This document shows positions 16,533-26,314 of a stretch of 64,000 bases of DNA, in pieces. This stretch comes from Microbacterium sp. cx-55 (lineage in GTDB: Bacteria > Actinomycetota > Actinomycetes > Actinomycetales > Microbacteriaceae), in NCBI RefSeq assembly GCF_021117345.1, contig NZ_CP088261.1, forward strand, positions 1,116,001 through 1,180,000, written 5' to 3'. Below the pieces are notes generated by a model that worked only from the letters and a program-made list of their open reading frames with translations, did no database searches and had not been told where the DNA came from. Numbering within the stretch: the stretch's first letter is position 1; each line of letters begins with the position of its first letter. A program made the translations under genes and the position numbers.

Positions 16533-17117
16533 GTGACGGTTCCCCGCCAACTCCCGAACGCCATCACGATCGTCCGCATCCTGTGCGCGCCGGTCTTCCT
16601 CTGGATGCTGCTCGCTGACGCGGGCCAGGACGGCGCGCTGCGCTGGGGCGCCGCGGCGCTGTTCATCGTGGCGATCGCATCCGATGGCATCGACGGCCAC
16701 ATCGCCCGGTCGAACAACATCGTCACCGACCTCGGAAAGCTGCTGGACCCGATTGCCGACAAGGTCCTGACGGGATGTGCTTTCGTCGGTCTGTCGATTC
16801 TCGCGGAGCTGCCGTGGTGGGTGACGGCGGTCGTCCTCTTCCGCGAGATCGGCGTCACGATCTACCGGCTCGTCGTCGTCAGCGATCACGTGCTGGCTGC
16901 GGCGTGGATGGGCAAGCTGAAGACCCTCGCACAGGCGGTGGCGCTGTCGCTCGCGCTGCTTCCCCTCCCTGCGCTTCTGGGTGACTGGATCGGCGTCGTG
17001 AACACGGTCACGATGTGGATCGCCGTCATTCTCACGATCGCCAGCGGGATCGACTTCGTCGTCAGTGAAGTGCGCGGCCGACGCGTCCGTGCGGGGGAGA
17101 GCGGCCGTGTCGGCTGA
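16533..17117 (+). CDS. pgsA: CDP-diacylglycerol-glycerol-3-phosphate 3-phosphatidyltransferase
   Basis: Membrane enzyme that makes phosphatidylglycerol phosphate. 194 residues. The CDP-alcohol phosphotransferase signature is exact (Asp54-Gly55, Ala58-Arg59, Gly68, Asp72, Asp76 in DGHIARSNNIVTDLGKLL and beyond). Several hydrophobic helices surround it. The start is set by TAGGCT 6 nt upstream. The stop overlaps cinA by 11 bp. Mycobacteria keep the same neighbours (pgsA3 beside clgR). Confidence 0.94.
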   Translation: MTVPRQLPNAITIVRILCAPVFLWMLLADAGQDGALRWGAAALFIVAIASDGIDGHIARSNNIVTDLGKLLDPIADKVLTGCAFVGLSILAELPWWVTAVVLFREIGVTIYRLVVVSDHVLAAAWMGKLKTLAQAVALSLALLPLPALLGDWIGVVNTVTMWIAVILTIASGIDFVVSEVRGRRVRAGESGRVG

Positions 17118-17643
17118 CTTCGAAGATCCGGGCATCGACGAATCCACCTCGATCGTCGCCGGGCGCCGGTCAGACGCCGAACGCCTCATCTCCCGTCTCG
17201 CCGAACTCGGGTGGACCATCGCGGTCGCGGAGTCGCTGACGGGCGGACTCCTCTGCGCCGAGATCGTCGGCGTGCCCGGAGCATCCGCGCACCTTCGTGG
17301 GGGGATGGTGACCTACTCCACCGACCTGAAGGAGCGTCTGCTCGGAGTCGATGGAGCCATCCTCCAACTCGACGGCCCCGTGCAGCCCAAGGTGGCACGC
17401 CAGATGGCGGAAGGCGTGCGTGCTGCGCTGGCCGACGGTGCCCGGCATGCCGACGTCGGAGTCTCGACCACCGGGGTCGCAGGGCCCACGTCTCCCGACG
17501 GGCAGCCGGTCGGAACCGTGTACGTCGGGGTCTCCACTCCGTTGGGGACACGGGTCGAGCTGCTCCAGCTCGACGGCACGCGCGAGCAGATCCGGACCGA
17601 GACCGTGCGGCGGGCGCTGCGTCTGGTGCTGGAGGCGTTGTGA
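17107..17643 (+). CDS. CinA C-terminal domain family protein (nicotinamide-nucleotide amidase PncC type)
   Basis: 178 residues from GTG 17107 inside the end of pgsA. Only the CinA C-terminal domain is present: LAELGWTIAVAESLTGGLLCAEIVGVPGAS, GGMVTYSTDLKERLLGV, and VGVSTTGVAGPTSPDGQPVGTVYVG. Relatives deamidate nicotinamide mononucleotide in NAD salvage; the CinA N-terminal domain is absent. Its position between pgsA and clgR/recA is conserved in actinobacteria and may link it to the same transcript. Confidence 0.92.
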   Translation: MSADFEDPGIDESTSIVAGRRSDAERLISRLAELGWTIAVAESLTGGLLCAEIVGVPGASAHLRGGMVTYSTDLKERLLGVDGAILQLDGPVQPKVARQMAEGVRAALADGARHADVGVSTTGVAGPTSPDGQPVGTVYVGVSTPLGTRVELLQLDGTREQIRTETVRRALRLVLEAL

Positions 17644-17785
17644 GCGGGAATGCCACGAGCGTTCACACGGTTGTCACAGTCATTCCCACCCGACGCACAG
17701 CGCTCGGGATTAGATTGGCAAGACGCAAGGTTGTACCGTTGTCCGTCACGGGCACGGCCAAGACGGTAGGAGGAGGGTGTTCGAC

Positions 17786-18094
17786 ATGATCCTGGTTCGT
17801 CACGAGATCGGTGAAGTCCTCCGCGACCTCCGCCAGCAGAAGGGCCGCACGCTCCGCCAGGTAGCGAGCCGCGCCAGTGTCGCGCTGGGTTACCTCAGCG
17901 AGGTCGAGCGGGGCCAGAAAGAAGCCTCCAGCGAGATCCTCGCGTCGGTGGCCGAAGCCCTTGATGTACCGATCTCGACCATCATGCGTGAAGTCTCCGA
18001 TCGCCTGTCCGTGCTCGAAGGCCTGACGGTCTTCCCGGACGTCGTTCCCGACGACCTCGTCGCGATGGCGTCGCCCGAACTCTCCCTCCGCTGA
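17786..18094 (+). CDS. clgR: XRE-type regulator of the ClgR family
   Basis: 103 residues with one HTH_XRE domain (about 5-65: IGEVLRDLRQQKGRTLRQVA then LGYLSEVERGQKEASSEILA). Length, sequence and position between cinA and recA match ClgR, the activator of Clp protease genes in corynebacteria, streptomycetes and mycobacteria. ATG 17786 is preferred over GTG 17777 because AGGAGGAGGG lies directly before it. A C-terminal FPDVVPDDLVAMASPELSLR follows; known ClgR is itself degraded by Clp. The 142-nt upstream gap contains this strong ribosome-binding site. No ClgR box could be fitted with confidence. Confidence 0.88.
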   Translation: MILVRHEIGEVLRDLRQQKGRTLRQVASRASVALGYLSEVERGQKEASSEILASVAEALDVPISTIMREVSDRLSVLEGLTVFPDVVPDDLVAMASPELSLR

Positions 18095-18319
18095 ATGCGG
18101 CGGAGCGAGTTCGACCGCGCCGTCCTCGACGAGTTCGGGTCCCGAGGCGCCTACCTCGTGTCGGATCTGGTGCTGTCGGAGTTCGGTGATCGCACCGCCA
18201 CGCAGGCGATCGCCGCTGGCGAGCCGCCGCGTGCGGTATGGCTCGCGCTGTGCGCGGAGATGGATGTTCCGCTCGCGCACCGCCACGGTGCCGGGCGTCT
18301 CGAGCCCCGTCGCGGGTGA
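18095..18319 (+). CDS. DUF3046 domain protein
   Basis: 74 residues. The ATG begins immediately after the clgR TGA, so it is probably translated by coupling. MRRSEFDRAVLDEFG, LVSDLVLSEFGDRTATQAI and GEPPRAVWLALCAEMDVP are the DUF3046 landmarks. This small family sits just before recA throughout actinobacteria; its function is unknown. Confidence 0.9.
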   Translation: MRRSEFDRAVLDEFGSRGAYLVSDLVLSEFGDRTATQAIAAGEPPRAVWLALCAEMDVPLAHRHGAGRLEPRRG

Positions 18320-18351
18320 CGAGAAACGGCCTTGGCGCCGACGGCGTGTCG

Positions 18352-18381
18352 TCGAATATCCGTTCGACTGACGCGTAGGCT
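18352..18381 (+). promoter_or_regulatory. SOS box and -10 of recA
   Basis: TCGAATATCCGTTCGA (18352-18367) matches the actinobacterial LexA site TCGAAC-N4-GTTCGA except for one base. TAGGCT (18376-18381) lies just downstream. The predicted leader to ATG 18563 is about 175 nt, in which nothing else was recognised. Confidence 0.8.
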
Positions 18382-18562
18382 CCTGCACAGACGGTGTCGA
18401 TGACACGTTTGTCCACGGATGCGGCTGATCCGACCACAATGTCGGAGCCCCCTCATAGCGTGGACAACGTCGAACGACATCCCGCCTTGTCGCAGGACCC
18501 GCCCATCCGGGCGGGGCGCGACAGCCTACAGGCGACGGACCGCGAGCAATAAGGAGCATCCC

Positions 18563-19615
18563 ATGCCATCACCCGCCGACCGCGAAAAGGCCCTTGAATC
18601 GGCCCTCGCCCAGATCGACAAGCAGTTCGGAAAGGGCTCGGTCATGCGGCTGGGCAGCGACGACCGTGCCCCCGTCGAAGTCATCCCGACGGGCTCCATC
18701 GCCCTCGACGTCGCGTTGGGCGTCGGCGGTCTGCCCCGCGGGCGCATCATCGAGATCTACGGTCCGGAATCCTCCGGTAAGACGACGCTCACCCTGCACG
18801 CGATCGCCAACGTGCAGCGCGCGGGCGGCATCGCTGCGTTCATCGACGCCGAGCACGCGCTCGACCCGGACTACGCCAAGAAGCTCGGCGTCGACATCGA
18901 TCAGCTTCTCGTCTCCCAGCCCGACACCGGTGAGCAGGCCCTCGAGATCGCCGACATGCTCGTGCGTTCCGGCGCCATCGACCTCGCCGTCATCGACTCC
19001 GTCGCCGCACTGGTGCCGAAGGCCGAGATCGAGGGCGAGATGGGTGATTCGCACGTCGGTCTGCAGGCCCGTCTCATGTCGCAGGCCCTCCGCAAGCTGA
19101 CCGGTGGACTGAATCAGACGAACACGACGATGATCTTCATCAACCAGCTGCGCGAGAAGATCGGTGTCTTCTTCGGCTCGCCCGAGACCACCGCCGGCGG
19201 AAAGGCGCTCAAGTTCTACGCGTCCGTCCGACTCGACATCCGTCGCATCGAGACGCTGAAGGACGGCACCGACGCGGTCGGTAACCGTACCCGCGTCAAG
19301 GTCGTCAAGAACAAGATGGCCCCGCCGTTCAAGCAGGCCGAGTTCGACATCCTGTACGGCACGGGCATCTCGCGTGAGGGCAGTCTCATCGACTTCGGTG
19401 TCGAGCACACCATCGTGAAGAAGTCCGGCGCCTGGTACACGTACGACGGTGAACAGCTGGGCCAGGGCAAGGAGAATGCCCGTAACTTCCTGCTCAAGAA
19501 CCCCGATATCGCGGCCGATATCGAGCAGAAGATCAAGGTCAAGCTCGGAATCGGCGGTGCGCGTGCCGAAGAAGTTTCCGTCGCCGACGAGCTTGCGCAG
19601 CGTCGTCCGGCGTGA
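18563..19615 (+). CDS. recA: Recombinase RecA
   Basis: Strand-exchange ATPase and LexA co-protease, 350 residues. Walker A GPESSGKT (67-74), the Walker B region [19 protein letters not shown], loop L2 with [19 protein letters not shown], and the C-terminal domain are all canonical. No intein. ATG 18563 has AAGGAG upstream. The stop overlaps recX by 4 bp. The SOS box upstream predicts LexA repression. Confidence 0.98.
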   Translation: MPSPADREKALESALAQIDKQFGKGSVMRLGSDDRAPVEVIPTGSIALDVALGVGGLPRGRIIEIYGPESSGKTTLTLHAIANVQRAGGIAAFIDAEHALDPDYAKKLGVDIDQLLVSQPDTGEQALEIADMLVRSGAIDLAVIDSVAALVPKAEIEGEMGDSHVGLQARLMSQALRKLTGGLNQTNTTMIFINQLREKIGVFFGSPETTAGGKALKFYASVRLDIRRIETLKDGTDAVGNRTRVKVVKNKMAPPFKQAEFDILYGTGISREGSLIDFGVEHTIVKKSGAWYTYDGEQLGQGKENARNFLLKNPDIAADIEQKIKVKLGIGGARAEEVSVADELAQRRPA

Positions 19616-20334
19616 GCGTGCGTGATTCAGGTGGGGGCGAGTCCGACCGGCTCGCCCCCGTCATCCCGCTGTTCGGCGGTCCCACCACGGATCGCGGAGC
19701 GGCCGAGCGTTCGGATTCCCCGCGGGGGGCTGACGCGAGCGGCGAGTGGCACCGAACGTGGCGAGATGACCGGTCGTCCAGTGGCTCCGCGCCAGCGCCC
19801 GTGGCGTTCACCGACGAGACAGAGCCCGTGGCGTTCACCGACGAGACGGGCGGCGCGGACGACGACGCACCCGCAGCCGCGGCGACAGCCGCGGAGGCGT
19901 CTCTCCTTCGCAAGCTGCGCGCTCGATCGCTGTCGGTGCAGGAGGCCCGCGTGGTGCTGGGCGGACACGGACTGACTCGTGAGCAGGTCGATGACATTCT
20001 GACCGAGACGATTCGACTCGGCTACCTGGACGATCGTGCGCTCGCAGAGCAGCTGGTCCACGCCGGGCAGGACCGTCGTGGACAAGGCCGCCAGGCAATC
20101 GGACAGACGCTCTCCAAGCGCGGGGTGCCGCGGGATGTCGCGGATGCGGCGCTCGCGGAGCTTCCGGACGATGACATGGAGCGCGCGCTGGAGTTCGCGC
20201 GGCGAAAGGCCGCCGGAATCGGGGGGCGCGATGCGCAGGCGGAACTCCGTCGACTCGCCGGGCAGCTCTCCCGTCGCGGGTACCCGTCCCACGTGGCGCT
20301 CAGCGCGGCTCGTCAGGCCCTCGACGAGCGCTGA
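19612..20334 (+). CDS. recX: Regulatory protein RecX
   Basis: Modulator that caps RecA filaments. 240 residues from GTG 19612, overlapping the recA stop. The RecX three-helix repeats fill residues 95-238 ([75 protein letters not shown]). The first 95 residues are a low-complexity, variable extension that includes a duplicated PVAFTDET unit. Such N-terminal extensions are common in actinobacterial RecX. Confidence 0.93.
   Translation: MSVRDSGGGESDRLAPVIPLFGGPTTDRGAAERSDSPRGADASGEWHRTWRDDRSSSGSAPAPVAFTDETEPVAFTDETGGADDDAPAAAATAAEASLLRKLRARSLSVQEARVVLGGHGLTREQVDDILTETIRLGYLDDRALAEQLVHAGQDRRGQGRQAIGQTLSKRGVPRDVADAALAELPDDDMERALEFARRKAAGIGGRDAQAELRRLAGQLSRRGYPSHVALSAARQALDER
19798..19851 (+). repeat. 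27-bp in-frame tandem repeat in recX
   Basis: Two copies starting cccgtggcgttcaccgacga at 19798-19824 and 19825-19851, nearly identical, encoding PVAFTDET twice in the disordered N-terminus. Confidence 0.9.
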
Positions 20335-20412
20335 GCGCACGCGCGCTGAGCGGGTGCCCGCGGGGTGGCCATCCCCGCGGCGAGGGTCGGGGGTAGGACA
20401 TGACACGGAACG

Positions 20413-20418
20413 TAGAAT
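20413..20418 (+). promoter_or_regulatory. -10 element of miaB
   Basis: TAGAAT, 9 nt before ATG 20428; no Shine-Dalgarno. Confidence 0.55.
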
Positions 20419-20427
20419 GAGCCCATC

Positions 20428-21978
20428 ATGACTGTCCCCTCCAGCGCGCCCACGCTGATCGCACCTTCGCCCGCCGCGCTCACCCCCGACGGCCGTGCCC
20501 GTACCTACGAAGTGCGGACGTTCGGCTGCCAGATGAATGTGCACGACTCCGAACGGCTGTCCGGGTCGCTGGAATCCGCGGGATATCTGCCCGTCGAGGC
20601 GGGAACAGAACCCGACGTCGTCGTCATCAACACCTGCGCCGTGCGCGACAACGCGGCCGGAAAGCTCTACGGCACGCTCGGGCATCTGAAATCCCGAAAA
20701 GACGTGCACGAGGGCATGCAGATCGCCGTGGGCGGATGCCTCGCCCAGATGGACAAAGACACGGTCCTCGACAAGGCTCCCTGGGTCGACGTCGTCTTCG
20801 GTACGCACAACATGGGATCGCTGCCCGCCCTCCTCGAACGAGCTCGGCACAACGACGAGGCCGAACTCGAGATCCTCGAGGCGCTGGACGTGTTCCCCTC
20901 GACGCTGCCCACCAAACGCGACAGTGTCCACAGCGGTTGGGTGTCGATCTCGGTCGGCTGCAACAACACCTGCACGTTCTGCATCGTCCCGAGCCTGCGC
21001 GGCAAGGAGAAAGACCGTCGTCCGGGAGACATCCTGAGCGAACTCCGGCTGCTCGCAGACGACGGCGCGCTCGAAGTCACCCTCCTGGGTCAGAACGTCA
21101 ACTCGTACGGCGTCGAGTTCGGTGACCGGCAGGCGTTCGGCAAGCTCCTGCGGGCCGCCGGTGAGATCGACGGACTCGAGCGCATCCGCTTCACCAGTCC
21201 CCACCCCGCCGCCTTCACCGACGACGTCATCGACGCGATGGCAGAGACCCCGGCGGTCATGCCGCAACTGCACATGCCACTGCAGTCGGGGAGCGACCGC
21301 ATCCTGAAAGCAATGCGGCGTTCGTACCGCTCCGAGCGGTTCCTGGGCATCCTCGAACGCGTGCGCGCGCGGATGCCGCACGCGGCGATCTCGACCGACA
21401 TCATCGTGGGCTTCCCCGGTGAGACCGAGGAAGACTTCCAGGAGACCCTGCGGGTCGTGGAAGAAGCGCGGTTCGCCAGCGCCTTCACGTTCCAGTACTC
21501 CATCCGGGCAGGGACGCCGGCGGCCACGATGGCCGATCAGATCCCGAAGGAGATCGTCCAGGAGCGGTACGAACGACTCGCCGCCCTGCAGGACCGCATC
21601 AGCCTCGAAGAGAACGAGAAGCAGGTCGGCCGCGAGGTTCACGTGCTCGTTTCGGCGAGCGAGGGCAAGAAGAACGCCACGACGCACCGCTTGAGCGGGC
21701 GAGCCGAAGACAACCGGCTCGTTCACTTCGACGTGCCGTCGGGGTCGCCCGTGCCCCGCCCCGGAGACGTCGTCACCGTACGCGTGAGCCGCGCGGCGCC
21801 GTTCTACCTTCTCGCCGATGCCCCCGACGGGGAGCCCCTGCGCATCCGCCGGACGCGGTCCGGCGACGCATGGGATCGCGCCCAGGCGGCATCGTGCGGT
21901 GTCCCGGAGCCGGCGGGCTCGGCCGGCGCACCGCGCGCGGTGTCACTCGGACTCCCGACCCTCCGACGCCCGCAGTGA
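20428..21978 (+). CDS. miaB: tRNA-2-methylthio-N6-dimethylallyladenosine synthase
   Basis: Radical SAM methylthiotransferase modifying A37 of tRNAs, 516 residues. The N-terminal domain carries cluster cysteines in [15 protein letters not shown] and VGGCLAQ. The radical SAM triad CNNTCTFC is Cys178/Cys182/Cys185. A TRAM domain follows (about 405-475, [20 protein letters not shown] onward). The last 40 residues are an unconserved tail. The stop overlaps miaA by 4 bp (GTGA), so the two tRNA A37 enzymes are made together. Confidence 0.95.
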   Translation: MTVPSSAPTLIAPSPAALTPDGRARTYEVRTFGCQMNVHDSERLSGSLESAGYLPVEAGTEPDVVVINTCAVRDNAAGKLYGTLGHLKSRKDVHEGMQIAVGGCLAQMDKDTVLDKAPWVDVVFGTHNMGSLPALLERARHNDEAELEILEALDVFPSTLPTKRDSVHSGWVSISVGCNNTCTFCIVPSLRGKEKDRRPGDILSELRLLADDGALEVTLLGQNVNSYGVEFGDRQAFGKLLRAAGEIDGLERIRFTSPHPAAFTDDVIDAMAETPAVMPQLHMPLQSGSDRILKAMRRSYRSERFLGILERVRARMPHAAISTDIIVGFPGETEEDFQETLRVVEEARFASAFTFQYSIRAGTPAATMADQIPKEIVQERYERLAALQDRISLEENEKQVGREVHVLVSASEGKKNATTHRLSGRAEDNRLVHFDVPSGSPVPRPGDVVTVRVSRAAPFYLLADAPDGEPLRIRRTRSGDAWDRAQAASCGVPEPAGSAGAPRAVSLGLPTLRRPQ

Positions 21979-22895
21979 CTCGCCCGCCCCGGCTCTGGGT
22001 GGTCGCCGGGGCGACCGGCACCGGTAAGACCGCGCTGTCGCTGGCGTTGGCCGAGCACCTCCTCAGCGAGGGCAGACCCGCAGAGATCGTGAACGCCGAC
22101 GCCATGCAGCTGTACCGCGGCATGGACATCGGCACCGCGAAACTCCCGGTCGCCGAGCGTCGCGGTATCCCGCACCATCTGTTCGACGTGCTCGATGTCA
22201 CCGACGATGCCGCCGTCGCCTGGTACCAGGATGCGGCACGCGCGGCGATCACCCGGATCCACGCGACCGGTGCCGATGCGGTCCTGGTGGGCGGGTCGGG
22301 CCTCTACGTCTCGAGCGTCGTGTTCGACTTCCGGTTCCCGCCACGCGACGAGCAGTTGCGGGCGGAGCTCGAGGGAGAACTCGACCGTTCGGGTCCGGGG
22401 GTTCTCTACGAACGACTGCGCGTCCTCGACGCCGTGACCGCCGAACGGGTCGATCCCAAGAACGGACGCCGCATCGTGCGCGCCCTGGAAGTCCTCGGCC
22501 AAGGACAGCGCACGCACGGCGCCGCTCTGCCGGAGAGTCCGCGGCTCTGGCACGGCGATACCCGGCTCATCGGGGTCCACATCGACCGAGAGGATCTCGT
22601 TCCGCGCCTCGATGCGCGCGTGCGGGGAATGTGGGATGCCGGACTGCTTGACGAGGTCCGTGAGCTGCGGACGCGCGGTCTCGACGAGGGCATCACCGCG
22701 CGGCGTGCGATCGGGTACGCGCAGGCCATCGCGGAGCTCGACGGAGAGCTCGAGCGCGACGACGCGATCGCCCAGACGCAGGCGCTGACGCGCCGATACG
22801 CGCGCCGACAGGTGTCGTGGTTCCGCCGATACGAAGGGCTGATGTGGGTGCCGCCGACGGAGTCTGCTCGCGTGATCGTGGCGGCAGCGCCGTGA
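21975..22895 (+). CDS. miaA: tRNA dimethylallyltransferase
   Basis: Transfers the dimethylallyl group to A37, making the substrate of MiaB. 306 residues from GTG 21975 in a 4-bp overlap with miaB. The P-loop is [29 protein letters not shown] is the substrate-binding motif, with [10 protein letters not shown] and [12 protein letters not shown] next, and [14 protein letters not shown] near the end binds tRNA. All family landmarks are in order. Confidence 0.95.
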   Translation: MTRPPRLWVVAGATGTGKTALSLALAEHLLSEGRPAEIVNADAMQLYRGMDIGTAKLPVAERRGIPHHLFDVLDVTDDAAVAWYQDAARAAITRIHATGADAVLVGGSGLYVSSVVFDFRFPPRDEQLRAELEGELDRSGPGVLYERLRVLDAVTAERVDPKNGRRIVRALEVLGQGQRTHGAALPESPRLWHGDTRLIGVHIDREDLVPRLDARVRGMWDAGLLDEVRELRTRGLDEGITARRAIGYAQAIAELDGELERDDAIAQTQALTRRYARRQVSWFRRYEGLMWVPPTESARVIVAAAP

Positions 22896-23314
22896 GCGTC
22901 CGCATCCGGGCGTTCGACGAGGCCGACACCGCCCAGATCGTCGCCCTCTGGCACGCCGCGGGACTGACGCGTCCGTGGAACGATCCCCACCGCGACATCG
23001 AACGAAAACTCCGTGTCCAGCGCGAGCTCTTCCTGGTCGCGGCCGACGGACCGGACATCGTCGGAACCGTGATGGGCGGGTACGACGGCCATCGCGGGTG
23101 GCTGTACTACCTGGCGACCGCCGAGACCCACCGCGGGCAGGGCGTGGGCGCCGCCCTCGTCGCCGAGGTCGAGCGGATGCTGCTCGCGATGGGCTGCCCG
23201 AAGGTGCAGCTCATGGTGCGGCCCGACAACGCCGGCGCTCGGGGTTTCTACGAGGCGATCGGCTACGAGTCGTTCGACACGTGGGCGACCGGCAAGCGCC
23301 TCATCGCCGACTGA
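22892..23314 (+). CDS. GNAT family acetyltransferase (YpeA-like)
   Basis: 140 residues from GTG 22892 in a 4-bp overlap with mia[39 protein letters not shown] matches the YpeA-type small GNATs. [23 protein letters not shown] is the acetyl-CoA loop, and [19 protein letters not shown] closes the fold. Substrate unknown; co-transcribed with the tRNA modification genes. Confidence 0.88.
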   Translation: MSVRIRAFDEADTAQIVALWHAAGLTRPWNDPHRDIERKLRVQRELFLVAADGPDIVGTVMGGYDGHRGWLYYLATAETHRGQGVGAALVAEVERMLLAMGCPKVQLMVRPDNAGARGFYEAIGYESFDTWATGKRLIAD

Positions 23315-23367
23315 CGCCGCACGCGCGCAGCGGGTACGGGTCCGCCGGACGAGCAACGCACGGCGCC

Positions 23368-23373
23368 TAGACT
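23368..23373 (+). promoter_or_regulatory. -10 element of dapF (leaderless)
   Basis: TAGACT, 7 nt before ATG 23381. Confidence 0.6.
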
Positions 23374-23380
23374 GGAACGC

Positions 23381-24238
23381 ATGTCGCAGACCGTCCCATT
23401 CACGAAAGGGCACGGTACCGGCAACGACTTCGTGATCGTCGCTGATCCGGACGGCGCCCTCGACCTCACCGACGACCAGGTCGCCGCGCTCTGCGACCGG
23501 CGGTTCGGTATCGGCGCAGACGGGCTGCTGCGCGTCGTGCGTTCGCGTGCGCTCGGCGAGGGCCGCGAGGCCGCCGCATCCGGAGCCGAATGGTTCATGG
23601 ACTACCGCAACGCCGACGGCTCGACGGCGGAGATGTGCGGCAACGGCATCCGCGTCTTCGCTCGGTACCTCGAGGACCAGGGGCTCGCCGCGGTCGGCGA
23701 AGGACTGCGGATCGGCACCCGCGCGGGGATCAAAACGCTCACTCGGAGCGATCGCGGCTATGAGGTGGACCTCGGACCGTGGCGGATCGAGTCCGAGGAC
23801 GTGCTCGTGCGGGCGCATGGCTTGCCGGTACCGCGTCCGGGCGTCGGCGTCGATGTCGGCAACCCCCATGTGGTCGTCGCGGTGTCCGCGGATACCGAAC
23901 TCGACGACCTCGACCTCACCCGTCGCCCCCTGCTCGACCCCGAGCCGCGTCACGGCGCGAACGTCGAGTTCGTCGTGCCGCGAGACCCCCTCGTTCAGGG
24001 CGGCGTCGGCGCCATCCGGATGCGGGTCTTCGAGCGCGGCGTCGGTGAGACCCTGAGCTGCGGCACCGGTGTGGCGGCAGCGGCGCTGGCGGTACGGCAC
24101 TGGGCCGGGGCGGGCGCCCCCGATGACTGGACCGTCGACGTGCCCGGGGGAACACTCGGGGTGCGGATGCGGGACGGCCATGTGCTGCTCTCGGGACCGA
24201 CCGCGCTCGTGTTCCACGGCGAGGTCGCGCTGGCCTGA
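23381..24238 (+). CDS. dapF: Diaminopimelate epimerase
   Basis: Interconverts LL- and meso-diaminopimelate for lysine and peptidoglycan. 285 residues. The two catalytic cysteines are Cys86 (AEMCGNGIR) and Cys227 ([11 protein letters not shown]), in the duplicated fold typical of the family. [14 protein letters not shown] is the usual N-terminus. It lies downstream of miaBA as in many actinobacteria but has its own -10. Only 26 nt separate its stop from the convergent MFS gene. Confidence 0.96.
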   Translation: MSQTVPFTKGHGTGNDFVIVADPDGALDLTDDQVAALCDRRFGIGADGLLRVVRSRALGEGREAAASGAEWFMDYRNADGSTAEMCGNGIRVFARYLEDQGLAAVGEGLRIGTRAGIKTLTRSDRGYEVDLGPWRIESEDVLVRAHGLPVPRPGVGVDVGNPHVVVAVSADTELDDLDLTRRPLLDPEPRHGANVEFVVPRDPLVQGGVGAIRMRVFERGVGETLSCGTGVAAAALAVRHWAGAGAPDDWTVDVPGGTLGVRMRDGHVLLSGPTALVFHGEVALA

Positions 24239-24264
24239 CGCCGGATCGCCCCCGCTGCCGGCCG

Positions 24265-25536
24265 TTACGGTGCTTCCGGCGCGAGGCCTCCCCGTCGTCG
24301 ACGCGACAGGACCGCGCCGCTCAGTCCGAGGGCGCACAGCACGAGACTCGCCGAGAGCACGGTGCCGAATGCTCCCGACGGGCCCGAAGCTTGCGCGAGC
24401 TGCCCGGCGACCGCAGCGCCGATCCCGATGCCGACGACCACACCGCTGGCGGTGAGGGTCATGAGGGCGCCGGCGCGTCCGTCCTCAGCGAGCGAGCCCG
24501 CCACCCCGAAGATCGTGAGCAGCAGTGGTCCCTGGAACGCGCCGGCCAGCAGCGCAGCGCCGATGACCCACGGAACGCTCGGGGCCAGCAGCATGCACGT
24601 CGCCCCCAGTGTCATTCCGGCCGCGGCCGTCGTCCACCTGGTCCAGCGTCCGATGCGACCCGGCAGCAGGACCATCGACACGGTCGTCACGGCAGATCCG
24701 ACGGCCATGACGGCGTAGAGCAGCGCGCCCGCATCGGGAATGCCCGCACTCTGCGCGAAGGCGGCCAGTCCGGTCTGCGAGCCGCCGAAAAAGACCCCCA
24801 TCGACACCATCCCGAGGAACGTGACCGCCACGAGAGCCCGACGGCGGCCGGACCCCGGACGGCGCGGCACCGGGGTCGACGTGCGGCGCGGCCGGAGCGG
24901 AACCTGCCGGTGCGTGCGGTGGACCGCGAACTGGGTCGCGAAGAGAGCGATCAGGGCGGCGGCGAGCAGGGTGGCCGCCTGCGGGGAGATGAATGCGGCC
25001 ACGAGTCCGACCAGGGCGGGCCCGAAGATGTAGACCATCTCGTCGATGACCCCCTCGAACGCGAACGCGGCGTCGAGATCGGCGGGGGCGATCGCGAGCC
25101 ACCGCGCCCGCGACAGTGCACCCACCTGGGGGAGGGTGAGACCCGCCGCACCGGCGAGGGCGATCGTCACCGCATCCGGCACCACGCCCGCGCCGAACGT
25201 GAAGGCGATCAGGAACGACACGTGCAGGACGGTCGCGGTCAGGAGGACCCCGCGCTGTCCGCGGAGGTCTGCGAGAGCCCCCGATGCCGGCGCTCCGACC
25301 GCCTCGCCGAGCGCCGCTGCGGCGGCCGCGAAGCCACCGATCGCGATCGACCCGGTCGCCGACGTCGCGAGCGTCAGTATCGCCAGCGGCACCATCGACA
25401 TGGGGAGGCGGCCCAGGGCCGTGGCGAGGAGATAACTCCATCCCACGCGCTGGGGGAGGACCCGGTACGCGGAGATTCCGCGAACGGGAGAGGGGGAAAT
25501 CGACACAGCGGCGCTCCAGTTCGGCGCGTCCCCCAC
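24265..25536 (-). CDS. MFS transporter
   Basis: 423 residues with about 12 hydrophobic helices, and a small polar loop after helix 6 (HRTHRQVPLRPRRTSTPVPR). ALADLRGQRGVLL is the MFS loop 2-3 motif. The substrate is unknown; the general look is of a YbfB/drug-efflux-type exporter. GTG 25536 is used here; GTG 25506 is a credible alternative, with GGAG 7 nt before it. A TACCCT at 25568-25573 (minus) could be its promoter, or it may be read through from the methyltransferase gene. Confidence 0.82.
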   Translation of the reverse strand: MGDAPNWSAAVSISPSPVRGISAYRVLPQRVGWSYLLATALGRLPMSMVPLAILTLATSATGSIAIGGFAAAAAALGEAVGAPASGALADLRGQRGVLLTATVLHVSFLIAFTFGAGVVPDAVTIALAGAAGLTLPQVGALSRARWLAIAPADLDAAFAFEGVIDEMVYIFGPALVGLVAAFISPQAATLLAAALIALFATQFAVHRTHRQVPLRPRRTSTPVPRRPGSGRRRALVAVTFLGMVSMGVFFGGSQTGLAAFAQSAGIPDAGALLYAVMAVGSAVTTVSMVLLPGRIGRWTRWTTAAAGMTLGATCMLLAPSVPWVIGAALLAGAFQGPLLLTIFGVAGSLAEDGRAGALMTLTASGVVVGIGIGAAVAGQLAQASGPSGAFGTVLSASLVLCALGLSGAVLSRRRRGGLAPEAP

Positions 25537-25595
25537 CCGGATCGCGCCCTCAGCCCGTCATTTCGTCGTGATGCGAGGGTACCAGGACGCGCAGG

Positions 25596-26237
25596 TCAGG
25601 GCAGACGGATCGCGCCGGTCGGCGTGGAGCCGTGCCGCCGGACCTTGAGCACGCGGAAACCTCGCGCCGTGGCCGCGCGATGCACGCCGTACCCCTGCGG
25701 GAACGTCGCGCCGATCCACCGCTGCAGCGAGTCGGAGCCGAGATTGCGGGCGACGACGAGCCACGCGTCGGAGCGCTCGTCGAGCCGGGGGAGCCAGCGC
25801 TCGAGCATGTCGTGCAGCTCGTCCTTGCCGACTCGGATCGGGGGGTTCGAGCGAATCGTGCGGAACATCACATCGTCGGGAACATCGTCCGGCTCGACCG
25901 CGTTGATGTTCGTCAGACCCAGTTGTTCGGCGTTCCGCCGGACGAGATCGAGAGCGCGCTGGTTGACGTCGACGGCCCACACCGTCGCGTGAGGCGACGT
26001 GAGCGCGAGCGACAGCGAGATCGGCCCCCACCCGCATCCGAGGTCGAGGAAGTGACCGCCGGGCGGCGGCGGTGGTGTATTGGCCAACAGCACGGCGGTT
26101 CCCGCATCCAACCGGTCCGGACTGAACACCCCGCCGGCGGTGATGACATCGATGTCGCGACCGGCAAGGGTCACACGAATCGTGCGGAGGTTCTCGGGAC
26201 TGGCAGGTGACGCGGTGAAGTAGTGGTCACTCCCCAT
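25596..26237 (-). CDS. Class I SAM-dependent methyltransferase (RsmC/RlmG-like)
   Basis: 213 residues. The SAM-binding motif I is FLDLGCGWGPISL, and the catalytic motif IV is SNPPIRVGK, the NPP(F/I) of N2-guanine rRNA methylases such as RsmC. Only the catalytic domain is present. GGVFSPDRLDAGTAVLL is typical of this group. An rRNA or small-molecule target is possible; rRNA is more likely. Leaderless: TACGCT ends 6 nt before the ATG. Confidence 0.88.
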   Translation of the reverse strand: MGSDHYFTASPASPENLRTIRVTLAGRDIDVITAGGVFSPDRLDAGTAVLLANTPPPPPGGHFLDLGCGWGPISLSLALTSPHATVWAVDVNQRALDLVRRNAEQLGLTNINAVEPDDVPDDVMFRTIRSNPPIRVGKDELHDMLERWLPRLDERSDAWLVVARNLGSDSLQRWIGATFPQGYGVHRAATARGFRVLKVRRHGSTPTGAIRLP

Positions 26238-26243
26238 CCCGAA

Positions 26244-26249
26244 AGCGTA
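26244..26249 (-). promoter_or_regulatory. -10 element of the methyltransferase gene (leaderless)
   Basis: TACGCT on the minus strand, 6 nt before ATG 26237. Confidence 0.6.
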
Positions 26250-26276
26250 GCGGTTCAGGCCCGTGACACGGGAAGC

Positions 26277-26302
26277 TAGAGTAAGCGGGCGCCGCGGCGC
26301 CC
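26277..26302 (+). promoter_or_regulatory. -10 and 5'-terminal hairpin of hflX
   Basis: TAGAGT at 26277-26282. A 7-bp inverted repeat (26287-26293 with 26296-26302) would lie at the very 5' end of the transcript. AAAGGA before ATG 26315 is a normal ribosome-binding site, so this gene is not leaderless. Confidence 0.5.
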
Positions 26303-26314
26303 CGAAAGGAATAC

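Noticed and set aside
14346..17219. 957-codon open frame on the minus strand
   Set aside because: Lies opposite ftsK and pgsA, which have full homology. Its product is Arg/His-rich with no domain; a GC-rich shadow frame.
17644..17785. ClgR autoregulatory box before clgR
   Set aside because: Short CGC...GCG pairs exist but not with the published spacing; no convincing operator.
19627..21726. 699-codon frame opposite recX and miaB
   Set aside because: Shadow of two well-identified genes; low-complexity product.
24391..25992. 533-codon plus-strand frame
   Set aside because: Opposite the MFS transporter; Arg/Gly-rich translation without membrane helices or domains.
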